In this document: piece by piece, positions 31,541 through 61,849 of the stretch
Layout: each line of letters starts with the position of its first letter
Position numbering within the stretch: the stretch's first letter is position 1
Assembly (NCBI GenBank): GCA_022410635.1
Contig: JAJVDF010000044.1
Location: 2,760,572 to 2,824,571, forward strand
Direction: 5' to 3'
From: Tretioscincus oriximinensis
Lineage: Eukaryota; Chordata; Lepidosauria; Squamata; Gymnophthalmidae
Length of the DNA stretch: 64,000 nucleotides
Notes under the pieces: generated by a model
The model's database searches: none
Seen by the model: only the letters and a program-made list of their open reading frames with translations
Told to the model about the DNA's origin: nothing
Translations under genes and position numbers: made by a program

Positions 31541-31799
31541 CAGACCTATTGAATTCCAGAACTAAAATACCAACCGATCACAGATGAATTTGAAGCAAAA
31601 TTTTGAAAGCAATGTGGAACATCACTACGTTATGGTGTTCTTAATCCAGCACGGGAGGGAATTACTTTCTCAATAGTCTTCGTGTGAAATGATATCAGTG
31701 TCTGAGATGATATATTAATTAGAAGTTATAAATTAACTATTACTGTAAACATTTGATGCATTTTCCTAAGATTAATTTGAGCTATTTAATATCTCCTAG

Positions 31800-31916
31800 T
31801 TTATATGCACTCCACCCACCTTCTGATATTGTTTTAATGTCAGTTTTGTATTTTTGCTTTTATTGTTGGCTGTCCTGAGACCTCCAGATATAGGGCAGGA
31901 TATAAGATGCAAATTN
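31800..31916 (+). repeat. L2-like LINE 3' tail
   Basis: TTGGCTGTCCTGAGACCTCC followed by AGATATAGGGCAGGATATAA. Confidence 0.6.
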
Positions 31917-32342
31917 ACATTCCAACAATTCACTAATTTTTTTAAGCCTACAAGGACTAGTGATTCACATGGTGGGTAAAGAATGTCTTCCCAGTAATTT
32001 GTGAGACGCAAAACACAAACCCATAGCATCTGCTCCAAAAACTATAACCTACTAATAATTAATCATCAGGCAGTTAGGAAAATGCTAAGAACCAGAACAG
32101 GTGACTAAGTATGAACTATTAAAGAACTGATTGGCTGCCACAATCTCACCTTTGTCTCAACAGAGCCCCGTCCCAACCACCTTTCTCAGGCTTGTCTCCT
32201 GGGAACCCTCTTAATTCTCATAGGCAGAAGTTCAAAACTGAGAGATGTATTTTTTTTGCAGACCAGTTACAGGAATCTTGGCATGGAAAGTAAGGATTCT
32301 GATACAGTCACTTGCATAAATGAAAAATTTAATGTTGCTACC

Positions 32343-33081
32343 TGTGGCGACCCCTACCTGAGGGCCCTACTATTCNATGACCCTCACAGTCAGGGGTGCC
32401 ACAGTATCCACCCTGTTGCCCAAGCCAGCACCCACGACTGCTTGCAGCTACAGTACTATCTTCCGGCCTACACAAGGCCTCAGTGTTTACCTCAGGATGA
32501 GGGCTTTATTCACAGCCCCCCACCAGTAGCGTGCTTAATTTTGTGGTTACAGAAATAAAGAAAGAGAGAGATGTTTGAAATGAAACAAANAACAAGTTTA
32601 TTATTTACAAACAAGGAATAGAAGAAAGATTAGAATAATAAAGCTTCGGCTTTTATCAAGTAAGCCTGACTCAAGCACACACACACCAAGCNAGNGCAAC
32701 ATTAGTTTCNNGATNCTTAAAGAGACAGGNCCTGTNTCACTTTANTTGTTCCAGCCCCAAGTCAAGCCTCANCTTTGACTCCTCCAGGCCACCNTACACT
32801 TCCANCCCCTCCCTCTGAGGCAGATCAGAAGCGGACCCCTCTGTCACTTGCTACACCACAAGTCCCCGACAGAAAGGCCTCTAGCCCTGGTCAGCTTCCC
32901 TTTTATCTCCTGACCAGCTGGCTACTCGAGGCCCCATTGGCTGGCTCCTCTAGCCATGCCCCCTCCCAAACAGGGAACCAGGAAGCCACGCCCCTGCCCA
33001 GGCCTNCTCTTCCCCCCTCCCTCTGGGATATCTGGTGAGTAAATAAAAGAAGCACAAACTTCTAAAATGGAGGACGCCACA
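32343..33081 (-). mobile_element. Solo LTR of a retrovirus-like element
   Basis: 739 bp starting TGTGGCG and ending CGCCACA, flanked by the 5-bp duplication ctacc (32338-32342, 33082-33086). On the minus strand it has a CCAAT box (about 32937), a TATA-like GATAAAAGG (about 32905) and AATAAA hexamers (for example near 32598), in the order expected for U3-R-U5. No internal gene is present. About a dozen Ns fall between 32590 and 33010. Confidence 0.8.
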
Positions 33082-33554
33082 CTACCCCACTGGAATACTA
33101 TAAAAATACATGTAGTTTTTGAATTCACTTGGACTCTTGACAATAATTATATAATGTAACTGACCTTGTAACATTGATACCTTACTAAAAAGAGAAAAAC
33201 TAAGGTGAATGGCTGATTAGCAATGTACAAAAACTAGTTCCAGATGAACAGAGAAGCTTAATGTTCACTCCAAAAACTACCGCTCAAAGGGAATATGTTG
33301 ATGCCCAGCCTCTTCTTTTATTGCTCCTTACTGGCCTCTGTTTTCCCATTACTCACCTGGCTAGACATTTCATCCGTTCCACAGATTCCTTACTGTTCTC
33401 TGGCCCACTCTTCTGCCATTGACCATGAAGTTGGAAAAGACCAGATTGTTTTGTCTGGTTACCCAAAAGCAGCTCTGGATGCCGTATGAGAATTTCACAC
33501 CTCTTCATGAGAATTTTCATTTTTGTACAAACCCATGTATGAGAAATCTGCTGG

Positions 33555-33800
33555 AAATTGATATTGTTGTGATGTCACTTCTGCCCCGTTTCCGGAAAGA
33601 GCGCCCGGGGGCCAGAACTGAGGCCACTTCCGATCTCTGTTTCCAGGAATGGCACCTGTTGTGATGTCACTTCCGGGGAGCTCTGGAAGTGATGTCACAA
33701 AATCCCTGCATATTTTTCATGGGAGAAAAACTCCCAATTGCCAGATTTTTGGCTCCAGTGGCAAGAATTCTGTGCCAGAAAACTCCCAACACTGCCCCAA
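33555..33800. repeat. Dispersed repeat of unknown class (family X), second block
   Basis: Contains TTGTGATGTCACTTCCGGGG, GGAAGTGATGTCACAAAAT and GGCAAGAATTCTGTGCC. Related to 11760-11960. Confidence 0.45.
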
Positions 33801-35020
33801 AGTAGTCCANTTCCAGAAGCTTGGACAGTGAAGCNAGTGCAGTAGACTTAATCAGTCACTCAGTACTGTCAGCCAATATACACCATTATGGCAAGACACA
33901 TTGTGGGATCCAATTGAGGTGGACTATGGCACCACGGACTGCTTTCCCTACACCTTTTTCCCCTGTGGAGACAGCATTCTACACTTTTCAGTAGATTAGA
34001 CTGCAATGCAGAAGATGCAGGTATTTCATCAAGGCTGCTGGTCCACTGGCCCAGTAAAGATCTAGTTCTGTATCCAACAGGATCCCGGAAATGCACAACC
34101 TTTTTCCACTTAGGATAACTAGACTACCATTGTGTACGTTTTCATAATGGTTCAATATCATTCCCAAATGATTCACATCATGACACTGCTCTAGAAAATG
34201 GATTTGTAACTACAAAAAGTCAACTATAGGTACCTGCTATTTTGGTGGGCAGCAATGGAAAATACTATTGAATCACTGCATATTTTAGGCTTGCAAGATA
34301 TGCCATGCAAGCTGTTAAATTAGTACAACTAAGATTACAGTATTTATATCAGTGTTAGCTTCATACTGTTTTCAAATATGAGCTTATATCAATGAATTCG
34401 AGACACTACTACAATTACAGTAAAACTTTACATAATAGGTCTTCACAGAACACCTCCAATAAATACACTTTTTCACTATTATGGAATTTTGTGGCGTTCG
34501 AAAATGAATTTCACAGCAAGCAACCCAAAGCTTTTTTGTTATCAGAATTAGTAGCTGTCCTAAAAGCATCTAACGTCTCGGAAAAGCAGCATGAGCATGA
34601 AGTCAGAAGAAATTAATGATTTGTGGTGCAAAACGTGAACTTGGGAAATAGACTTTGTTAAAAAACATCCTGCCAAACCATTTTTTTGCAGGCACCATAC
34701 AAGGTAACGCTGGGAAGAGATCAGACTTCAGTTCGTCAGTGCTGTTCACAGGAAGTTTTTTTAGTAAGCACCATATCTTTGGTCCCACGTCCAACTGCAA
34801 CCACCTCTGGCTTCTTCACGGTCCTGGTGTTTTGCAGACAGGTCTGGGATAGTTTTCTCATTCGATAAGCATCCTCTTATACTTCTTCCCTTAAGCAAGG
34901 CAGGTGTGCCTGTCCCGCTTCAACACCACAATCTGTCCCCTTCCTTTAGATACCTGTTGTGCTCTTGTTGCTTAGTACCCATGGAGATTGGGGAATAATG
35001 TTATCCAGTATCATGAGCTG
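33801..35020. other. Intergenic DNA between the PAIP2 promoter and MATR3
   Basis: No coding signal or recognisable repeat except fragments. AT-rich. Confidence 0.5.
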
Positions 35021-35024
35021 ACGA

Positions 35025-35280
35025 GGGAGTGGCACAGTGGTTACGGGCCCTGGTGATTCGGCAGAGAAACCGAGTTTGAAGCTCTGTGTTGGCTGTGGAG
35101 AAGGCTGAGCGCTTTCTACTGACCTCAGCTCTAGCCAACACAGCTATTTGAAACCAAGAAATTGCAATTAGATAAATGGGAACCATCATAGCGTGGTGAA
35201 AGCCTTTGGGTGAAAAATAGCCTGTAAGCCACTTTTAAGTCCCTTCAGGTGAGAAAAGCTGGGTATTAAAACTCACTTCT
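35025..35280 (+). repeat. tRNA-derived SINE (family 2)
   Basis: GGGAGTGGCACAGTGGTTAC head, AGCTATTTGAAACCAAGAAAT body, CAGGTGAGAAAAGCTGGGTA tail. Confidence 0.85.
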
Positions 35281-35630
35281 GTGAACATTTGGTACATAAT
35301 TCATAGCAAAAAAATTGTTAACAGGCTGCTGTAGCAACTCATTAGGCTAAAATATGTTAATGGGATAGATCACTATAAAGCAGGTGATGTAGAAAGTTAT
35401 CATAAAGCTAACAGCATACTGAAGAACACATAACTGTTCCTATACTGTCAGTGATGGCCACAAAAAAGGCTTAATTCTTACTCAGAATTAGATCCCTTGG
35501 AAGCCAGCTGTGATACATTTCCCAGGGGCTGAAAAACTGTCTTCTTCCTGGGTTACATATTTCCATTGAGACACTGCTTGGAAAGGTACTTTAAAATATA
35601 CACCACACTTTACACGGTAAAAATGCTGTG

Positions 35631-35636
35631 TTTATT
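35631..35636 (-). terminator. Candidate MATR3 polyadenylation signal
   Basis: AATAAA on the minus strand about 870 bases after the MATR3 stop. Others are at 35648-35653 and 36320-36325. Matrin 3 has a long 3' UTR in mammals, so the distal hexamers are plausible, but choice is inference. Confidence 0.3.
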
Positions 35637-36507
35637 CATGACTGGTATTTATTAGATACTCTTAACCCAAATTCAGTTATACATAAGCTGTTAAATCATG
35701 GATAAAACTACATGAAAACAGATATACATGCAAGTTCCCAATCACATCAGCCACGTGAAAGTACATCTAGAACTTAGTTCTATGGTGGAACCAATCTTAA
35801 CACAAATGCCCAATTCTTTGTTACGCCAAAGTAACTTTCATTAGTTTCAGCAACACCACAATAACTGGTCTAGGATCAGAAGTACACACATAAAAAAGGT
35901 AACTATTTACAGTTTATGGTTCATTTTGCTTATACGGAGAAATACTAAATTCAAGTTGCAAGCAAGAGCTCAGTAAAATAATACTGGTGAGAAGGTTAAG
36001 AAATGTACTTTATGCTGGAAAAGAACAAACACAGGGTTATTTTTAAACACAATTACAAGTTTGCTATTTTCTACCTAAACACGATACTAAAAGCAGTTCT
36101 ACTTTAAAAAAAACAATTTAGATTCTCAAAAATGAAATGAAACCATGAAAGCCACTTGAAAATAAACTATTTGCTGGACCTAAACTGGAATGTTCTGGGG
36201 TAGCGTGGATACGAACTATATAAAGAACTGAATAAGTCAATGCTGTTGAAGTTTTCTCTTGTCTTCACAACAGTGTAACAGAAGTAGATTTAGGCTATAT
36301 GCCTGCTGTTTATCAACACTTTATTTTAAAAACAGAAAATGCAAATTTTGCCATAACATTAAACACACTAACAAAACTTTTATCCCACTAAAATCTATGT
36401 AGTATACCATTCCCTCAGTTTTAATGCACTGAGATAAACCAACAAAAATAAAAGCATATTTCTGAAATTCTCAAGCCTTTTGTCTGTCAGTTAAGCTTCT
36501 TTCGTTT

Positions 36508-54418
<17,911 letters not shown>

Positions 54419-54453
54419 TGCTGAACTAAGTATGGATCAAACTTCACAGATGT

Positions 54454-57200
54454 CTGAAAAGAAAGCTCACACTAGAAAACTAGGTAAACTTCACTTCAAG
54501 AAGGTAACGCCAAGAAAAGGGATCAATAATGACTGTAGATCTTCTTCAAGCTGAGAAACACCAGACAAGTCTGTAGAAAAACAAGCAATTTTAGTCATAA
54601 TTCCCTTTATGCAGATGCAGTTCTAAAATGTATGCATCATGTTGGTCTAGGAGCAATTTTAGGATCTTACATGTAACAACAGATTGGAGATGCACCCAGA
54701 ATTCTAATTTACATCACCCTAATAAAAAATCCAACTGAACCTCCCCAAATGTGCACCATTATTTTCCAATAAATGTGTACTACTGTTGCAGCTACAGTAT
54801 CTAAGTGCTAGTTGATTAAACTGCCTATTTTTGAGCTTTTATAGTATTATTAAAGTGCATACATCTTATGTTATTGCTCTAGACTCCAGAAAGAGATCAT
54901 AATACATTAAATGTGGAACCAAGAAATGTAACTCATATTTGTTGGAAATTATGCCTATACCAATAGAGAAACAACAGAAGGAATTTAAGAACAGGTGAAC
55001 CTGGACAAATGCTTAATGAAAGAATTACTAAGTAGGACTTAATAATTTACAATCGGTAATAATGAATTATTAACATAAGATCTGAAGAATAAACTAAAAA
55101 TCTATAAAAGGGATTTTTCATTCAGTGCTGTTTTCACCACATATGATATGCATCTACCCATTTAATCACACAACATAGTAGTTTGCTAAATAAAAGCCAG
55201 AATGCTTTTTAATTCCTAAATTAGGAGACCTATTCTGGTTAAGGAAGAGAAAATATGGCATTAATCCAGCCAACATTTTGTAGTTCAAAGACATATATAG
55301 TTTATTTCAGATGAAATTAAGCTATACTCGGAGGTGGTAAAAATATCTCCACAATACAGCTATTCCTTTTAATAAGACTTCTCTTGTAAATTCTAATCTA
55401 GCTCTTTCTAACAAGCAGCATTCATAAAACGGTCTTAAAGGAAGAAAAGAGCTTGTGGGATTTTCCTAAAGTACCTAAGAGTCAGACTCTGTGAAATTCC
55501 AAGGGAAATTGAAGCCTTGGATTACTCAGGCGCTACTGAAAATTCCACTAACTGAGTCTCATGCTAAATGTAATTCAGTAGCAGAATAGGAATAAGATCA
55601 ATATATCACTCAGAGGAAATAATCTCCAGCAAAAATTCCAGTTAACAGGAAAGATGGTTAAAACTGCAGATAAATGTTCAATTGTAAATTAGACTGATCT
55701 GTGTTTCAATGATAATGCGTAAAATTAGTGTTTCAATTGATCAAATAACCATCTTCTGCAGATAAATGTTGCATCACAAATCTTGACTGAAAACCCTGAA
55801 TATATACAGCAGTCAATGACGTAGTTATTAACTTTTATGATTATCTAGCCACTTCTGAACTAGCCACTTCTGACAGTAAAAAAAAGTGAAGTTCCGTTTT
55901 AGTATCGAATTATAATTTTAAAAATTAAATTAGCAGAACATATGGATAAACTGAGCAGCACTGATGAGAATGCAGAATTAAAGGTGTCTAGATATTCAAA
56001 GTGCAGAACAGAGGTAGAAGGGAAAGAAAGAAAGAGCAAATGCTAAATGACATACTATCTGTGATCCTGGCTGATTCAAATGACATTTTATCATGTCTGT
56101 ACAAGATACTGTCAGCCTCACACTCGGCAAAAACACAGAAACAAGAATTAGTTTTAACCAAGTTGTTTTCCTATATGAAAATAAACACTTGCCTAAGGTA
56201 CACTATACCAGGGATAGCAAATATCAAGGACTAGCAGAGCTCAGGTACCTTTCAAGATTAGCTTTTATTGGGAAGGTGCTGGATAGGTAGAGTGATTGCT
56301 AACATCTCAGTTTCAATTATTTGTTGTATAATTGGATTAGAAAATTTGTAATTAAGCACTTTAATGTGCAATTTCCCAGACTTCCCACTTGTTTCCCACT
56401 CATTGCTATTATTGGTAGAGAATAACTAATTTATTGCTTGGGCTCAAAAGGAGAAGGCAAAAACAGCAGATTGTGTATGTTTAGATATTCACTTTTGTAG
56501 ATTGAAACTGGCTGGATCGAGTTATAGAGTGTTAAAGCACAATGGCAGCTTCAAAATTCTCTTTAGAATCAATACTAAAGTAGATGAAAAAGATATTTAT
56601 ATATAACTGTAATTATCTGTCTGATCAGAAAAAGTACTTTGTTAGCTAAAGTTTGCGATTACATGGGCACATCGCTGTAGTTTTCTTTGGAAATAAAGTG
56701 TTTGGCCACTAATATATTTTGGGAAAATGCCATGGATAGAATTTGTAATACTCTACTTTCCATGCAGTTTTACTATCTTTAAGTTGTGGTCACTTCCGAT
56801 TACTAAAATTCTTATCTCTCAAAGCATTTCAATCTATTACTATTCATGTATCAAGCCTGAGTAAAAAAAACAAGTACTTCCGATTAAGTACTGATGTTGC
56901 ATATGGGGAAGACATTTTTACTTTCAATGCTACTTGAGCAAAGTGCTATTTTTAAAAATAGTAAAGTAAACTTAAAATTAACAAGATGCAAATCTGCTAA
57001 TTGTGAAATTACTCCAGTACTAGAGTCTATACATTTGTCTTTCAAACTGAGTTCTGCAGTCTTATTTCTCATTTCTTGGAGCACTGAAGCATCTAGAAAG
57101 TCAATATCAATTATGTCATATGCAATGGACAATATTTAGTTGCAAGGCTGATTATACTTCTTACAAAATGCAGAGCTTTAGCTGATTTTTAAGTCAAAGG
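54454..57200. other. MATR3 intron 1, right of the ATG exon
   Basis: No repeat or coding signal recognised. AT-rich. Confidence 0.5.
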
Positions 57201-57339
57201 ATTTATACAGTATCAGACCCAGGAGCATCTGAAGAGTACCTCCTGACAAAGATGGGCTGTACAGCAGATGGTTTCACTGAATAGCCTGTTTTCCACACAA
57301 GCAGCGATTGCCCAGGCTTATAATGAAAACGCTGTAAAC
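57201..57339 (-). ncRNA. Candidate intronic H/ACA snoRNA (possibly SNORA74/U19-like)
   Basis: A compact GC-richer block in MATR3 intron 1. On the minus strand it shows CAGCG...CGCTG (first hairpin), an AAAACA that fits the H box ANANNA, then a second hairpin region with CAGT...ACTG, ACC...GGT and an apical CAGGAG...CTCCTG stem. ATA followed by AAT falls at the 3' end, as an ACA-box variant three bases from the end. Length of about 139 fits the class. Human SNORA74A lies beside MATR3 (in SNHG4), so synteny fits, although U19 is longer. Alternative: a 5' UTR exon 57240-57339 between ttcgtag and gtactc. Confidence 0.45.
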
Positions 57340-60227
57340 CTACGAAGAAAAAGAAAATATCAAGAGAAACCAGACTTTAAAAATCAGTGTATGAAGATAG
57401 CTTTAGGGTAGAAATTGGTTTTGGGGAAGGGGAAAGGGGGAAAGATAAGGGAAACATTTACTACTTATCAATATTATGTCTTGCTGGATTTCAAAAATCA
57501 AGAAATGTGAGACAGAATTTGGCTGTTGGAATTTTTAGAACTAATTAGTACTTGACCTATTGCTCTGGAAATAAGAGTAGAAAATTAATGAAGAAAAAAA
57601 GAAGCTATTTAGGCTTCTGTCACTTCTGAATTATCTTTACACAAGACCAGATTTTTACTCAAGCTCCAAATGCAGTTTAACTATCTGGCTACAAACTCTG
57701 TGGCAAACTGAGCCACACTTTATACATACAGAGTTTAGCATGGTGAATTTCGAACAATAGAAGTGCATTTTTACTAGGAAATCAGTGATCAGGAAAAATA
57801 AATATATTTTGGTGATTCAGCAAACCTCAAAGTGGAAAGCAGATATTGGAAGAGAAATAAGTATGTACCAATGAGAAGCTGAATTCTCTTCAAGCTGAGT
57901 AAAATCTGTAGTGTTCGGATACAAGAAACCTTTGAAGACAGGGTCCTAATAAAACCACATACAATTAAGTCTCATTTCTATTAGGAAATAAGGGATTCAG
58001 TTATGTAAGATCATCAATGCACATGTAGTTTTCTTCTCCACAGAAACATAGTTCAGAACATGTAGGCAGTTAAGAGACATCACCTAATTTGGATTGTGGA
58101 ACAACTTTACTGAATAGTTTGTTTCTTGAAAGAAATGCATCACATGAAGACCTCATTTTACAATGTTACTAGTCACTAGAATGAGCAAAGGCTACAAATA
58201 TAAAAATCTCTTATGACATAACCAAAAGAAAGGAGAAATCAGGGAGGCACATTTAATCTCTCATAAAATGTTCTTTGGAATGCTGCCTGATCTGACTGTT
58301 AGAAAAACAATTTTGTAAATAATTTCAGAGAAATTTTGTAAATATTTCCCTGAGTCCACAGCAATCCTTGCAAGTTTTCTTAGCAACAGTGAGGGTACAC
58401 CTGCTATTATTTGGGAATTTTCCAACTTTCCAAATTAACTTAGAACTCTGAAATTTCCTAGATATTAGACCTGATCTTGATTTGGATGCTGCTATATAGA
58501 TGTAACTTAATGGTGATATTCTTGGGATTTGATTGCTTGATGAAGGCTGGCAGTTAAATAAAATTACATGATGAAGTGTGACTAACAGTAAAACATCTTA
58601 TGTCTAGTGGAAGTAATAGTAGATCTAGTCCTCATATAGCTATTTCAGTCAATACCATGTGGAGAGCGATCACTAATTGGATACCAAATATATTAGCTTG
58701 CCTCAAAAAACAAGGTACTTTTTAAAAAACCAGAAGCAGAAGTGTTTCTTTAATGAACAAATTGGAACATTCATTACTGATTTGTTGCCTAAGGGAATAA
58801 ATATCCATTGCTATTTTTGCATTTTTATGTAATATATATAAGAATGTTCAATTTTTGTGGGTCTGAGGGAACATGATAAACTGGATGTGTAGAAGGTGGT
58901 TCTACACCTAGTAGGGGTGGAATGTCTTAATTTTCAACTCTGGTTAGCATGAAGAAAAGAAAGAACATAGCATAAAAATCCAAGGAATACTTTTTAAACT
59001 TTATGTGAAAGTCAAAGAGATTGGAGATCCCCAAGCATAGAAAACAGAGCATTCATCAAACTGTTACAAGCAGTTTCATATGCAACTGAAAGCTTTTGAT
59101 CAATAGTGCATGCTCATATGGACCACCCTGGAGCAAAATAAATCCAAATTTTCAACAGCCATGTGCTGAACTCGTTAAATGTTTCCAAGGAAAGATGTTG
59201 AAAAGAATGAAATTGTGCATTTCATAAAGAATGAATAGTACATATCTAGAAATAGTCAGCTTCATACACAAGTAATTTAAAGCGCTAAGTACCAAATTGA
59301 GAACTGCCTGTGAAATGCAATATGTTACGTGTGCCAGAATATCTTTCTTTCGATATCTAGAAGCTCCAAATGAAAAGCAATAGCTAAGTTGTAGAAAGAT
59401 CCTTATGACAAGTTTATAGCAGAGGACTTAATGGTTTCTGAATAGGAAAGTTCCACGTTGATCTATTCTTCAAGTTTTACTTAATTCACTGGTCTCCAGC
59501 CATTTGCACTATAACTTGCAACCGAAACAGAAGACCAAGATAATGGGAATTATAGCCTAATTTACAGTAGCACTGNGATCTTTTCAGTTCCTTACCAAGA
59601 AACAGATTTAGAGGGGAGTGGGAAGAATTCTGAAGGTCATTTAGTCTGGGACCCTCTTATAACACCGCATTAGGGGTGTTTTAGTATAAAGAACCTGACA
59701 ATAGAATTTACTATAAAACATGAAACACAATTTAATAGTAGCCAGGTTACTTTAGATACAGAATTTCTAGCGAGCGGTTTTTGGTAACATCTTGGAAGCT
59801 ATCAAAGAGTCAAAATGAGCTTTTACAGACAAGTTTACTTATTCCAAAAGCTCTGTGAAAGCTCATGAGACTGCTCTTTTTCATGTTATCTTTTGAAATG
59901 TGCAAGTCATATTAACATGTATGCAAATATAGATGAAAGTTAAGCATTTCTTGCACAAAATGCTAGAAATGATCAAAACAAATTGTTTCTAATAAATTTC
60001 ATTCTTAATTTAACTTATCCAATTGTATTCAATAATTACAGTGTTATAAAAGATACATTTATAGCACTGTTATTTGAACAAAAAAGCCTGCAGTTCTTAA
60101 ACTTGGAAGATATAAACTCAAGCTTTATGAAGGCAAAGCCTATATTAATGAATTAAAATAAATCTAATGCTTCAACATTTGCTTCAAATCCAGTCAGGAG
60201 GAAGGCAAAATGGTATAAATGCCTATA
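57340..60227. other. MATR3 intron 1, central part
   Basis: No coding signal. 59800-59900 is a diverged foldback-like segment (GAGCTTTTACAGACAAGTTT ... AAAGCTCATGAGACTGC). Confidence 0.5.
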
Positions 60228-60487
60228 CAGTGGTACCTCGGTTCTCGAATACAATTTGTTCCGGCAGGACGGTCGAGAACCAATTTGTTCAAGAACCGAA
60301 GGAAGGCGCGCCGGGCCGAAAAAACGCGCTCTGATGACTTCAGCAAGGCGCGCCGGGCCGAAAAAACGCCGATGGAAGTTCGAGTTCCAAATCGGTGTTC
60401 GGATTCCAGGACAAAAGTTTCTGGAATCTGCCGGTCGAACACCGATTTGGTCGACTTTCAAGGCGTTCGAGATCCGAGGTACCACTG
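60228..60487 (-). mobile_element. TA-target MITE, copy B (inverted)
   Basis: 260 bp with the same ends as 17220-17479, flanked by TA at 60226-60227 and 60488-60489. About 17 differences from copy A by eye. Confidence 0.85.
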
Positions 60488-60635
60488 TATCTGGAGCTCA
60501 GAAGGGACGTGTTCTTCATTTGTATTCGTCAGTGTGTTACTTTGCAGGATGTACAAGAAATTTTGTAATCAGAGTATAGCATCAGTGTAAATAGTATCAT
60601 AAGAAAACCTGAAATATTACTAGAACATTACTACA
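60488..60635 (-). repeat. 148-bp sequence identical to 17072-17219 (inverted)
   Basis: Adjoins MITE copy B and ends where similarity to the 17-kb locus stops. Identity is complete by direct base-by-base reading. Confidence 0.9.
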
Positions 60636-61004
60636 TAACTATTCCCCTTAATGTTCACAGTATGTTTCATGAAGTATTAAAAGCCTAATTTTAACTTCTG
60701 AACTTGATTATATCTGAAAAAGAATGCAATCTTGAGACATTAGTATCTATGGCCTGAATCTCTGCAGGTAACATTCGGAAATTTCTAAGAGCATGTTAAG
60801 ATAACAATACTGACCAAACAAAAAACCAGAAAACAAAAATTATATCAGGAAGGAATGAAACAGGAAGCTGGCTGCTTGTTATTGTTTACATCTGGCACCC
60901 CACCTTTACTAGCATATGGATAGCAGTCCTCTATTTTAAAATAGGTCATCTGAGTGAAGCCTGTGTGGTCCCACAGCTAGCCCTGGGAGGGAGGAAGCCT
61001 CTTT

Positions 61005-61265
61005 AGAAGAACTGGGTTTTTATATCACGCTTTTCTCACCCGAAGGGACATTAAAGTGACTTACAAGCTTTACTTTTCACTCAAAAGTTTACATTCTAGT
61101 TTTCCCAGTGTGCTATGATTAATCACAATTTCTTACTTTTGAACAGCTGGGTTGGCTAGAATGGGGCCAGTAGAAAGCACTCCACTCTCTCCACAGCCCA
61201 CACAAAGCTTCAAACTCGGCTTTTCTGTTAAAACACCATGGCTCTTAACGACTGTGCTTGTGATT
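61005..61265 (-). repeat. tRNA-derived SINE (family 2)
   Basis: AAGAACTGGGTTTTTATATC tail side, CAGCTGGGTTGGCTAGAATG body, CATGGCTCTTAACGACTG head. Confidence 0.8.
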
Positions 61266-61539
61266 TAGCCAACCCCAGGAAACATTTTTTCTGCTTGCAG
61301 GAAGGGGCTGAGAGACTCGTCTAGCTTAGCTCCTGTCCATAGGGATCCTTATTCTGGGTAACATCTTGAGACAGAGCTTGACCATACACATGCCAGTGTG
61401 GACTATGGCAGACCCATTCGTCCACTAGCTTGTGGATGGCAGGCTTCTTGTGGGCAGGGCTTCAGCAAACCACTATTCCAAGATAGATCCCAAAATGGAA
61501 GCCTACTGAGGGCAGCTTCTGAAAGTCCAATGGAACTTT

Positions 61540-61670
61540 GGCTGCCTCCCCACATCACTTATTTATTCCACTGCAACTGGATATTCCACAATGAAGCCCT
61601 GTGGAGACGGATTTATTCCAGAATATCCACGCTTTATTGTGGTGTAAATCAGTGATGTGGAGATGCAGCC
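61540..61670. mobile_element. Short MITE, copy 1
   Basis: 131 bp beginning GGCTGCCTCCCCACATCACT and ending with the complement (GTGGAGATGCAGCC). The middle repeats TTATTCCA and GAATATCCA. Second copy at 63494-63644. Confidence 0.65.
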
Positions 61671-61849
61671 TCAGTTGACAATAGGCCTTTGTGAGAGAAC
61701 AGGCCTCACCTCAATAGAACCCTCTTGAATCAGCGTGCGATACTGTAGCAACGGTCAGTGGCCTCGGTGAAATAGTATAAAGATGTAATAAATACATTGT
61801 TCCCGAGCCTCTCAGGCGTAACAGGACAGAGAAAGAACGAGGCAGGACT

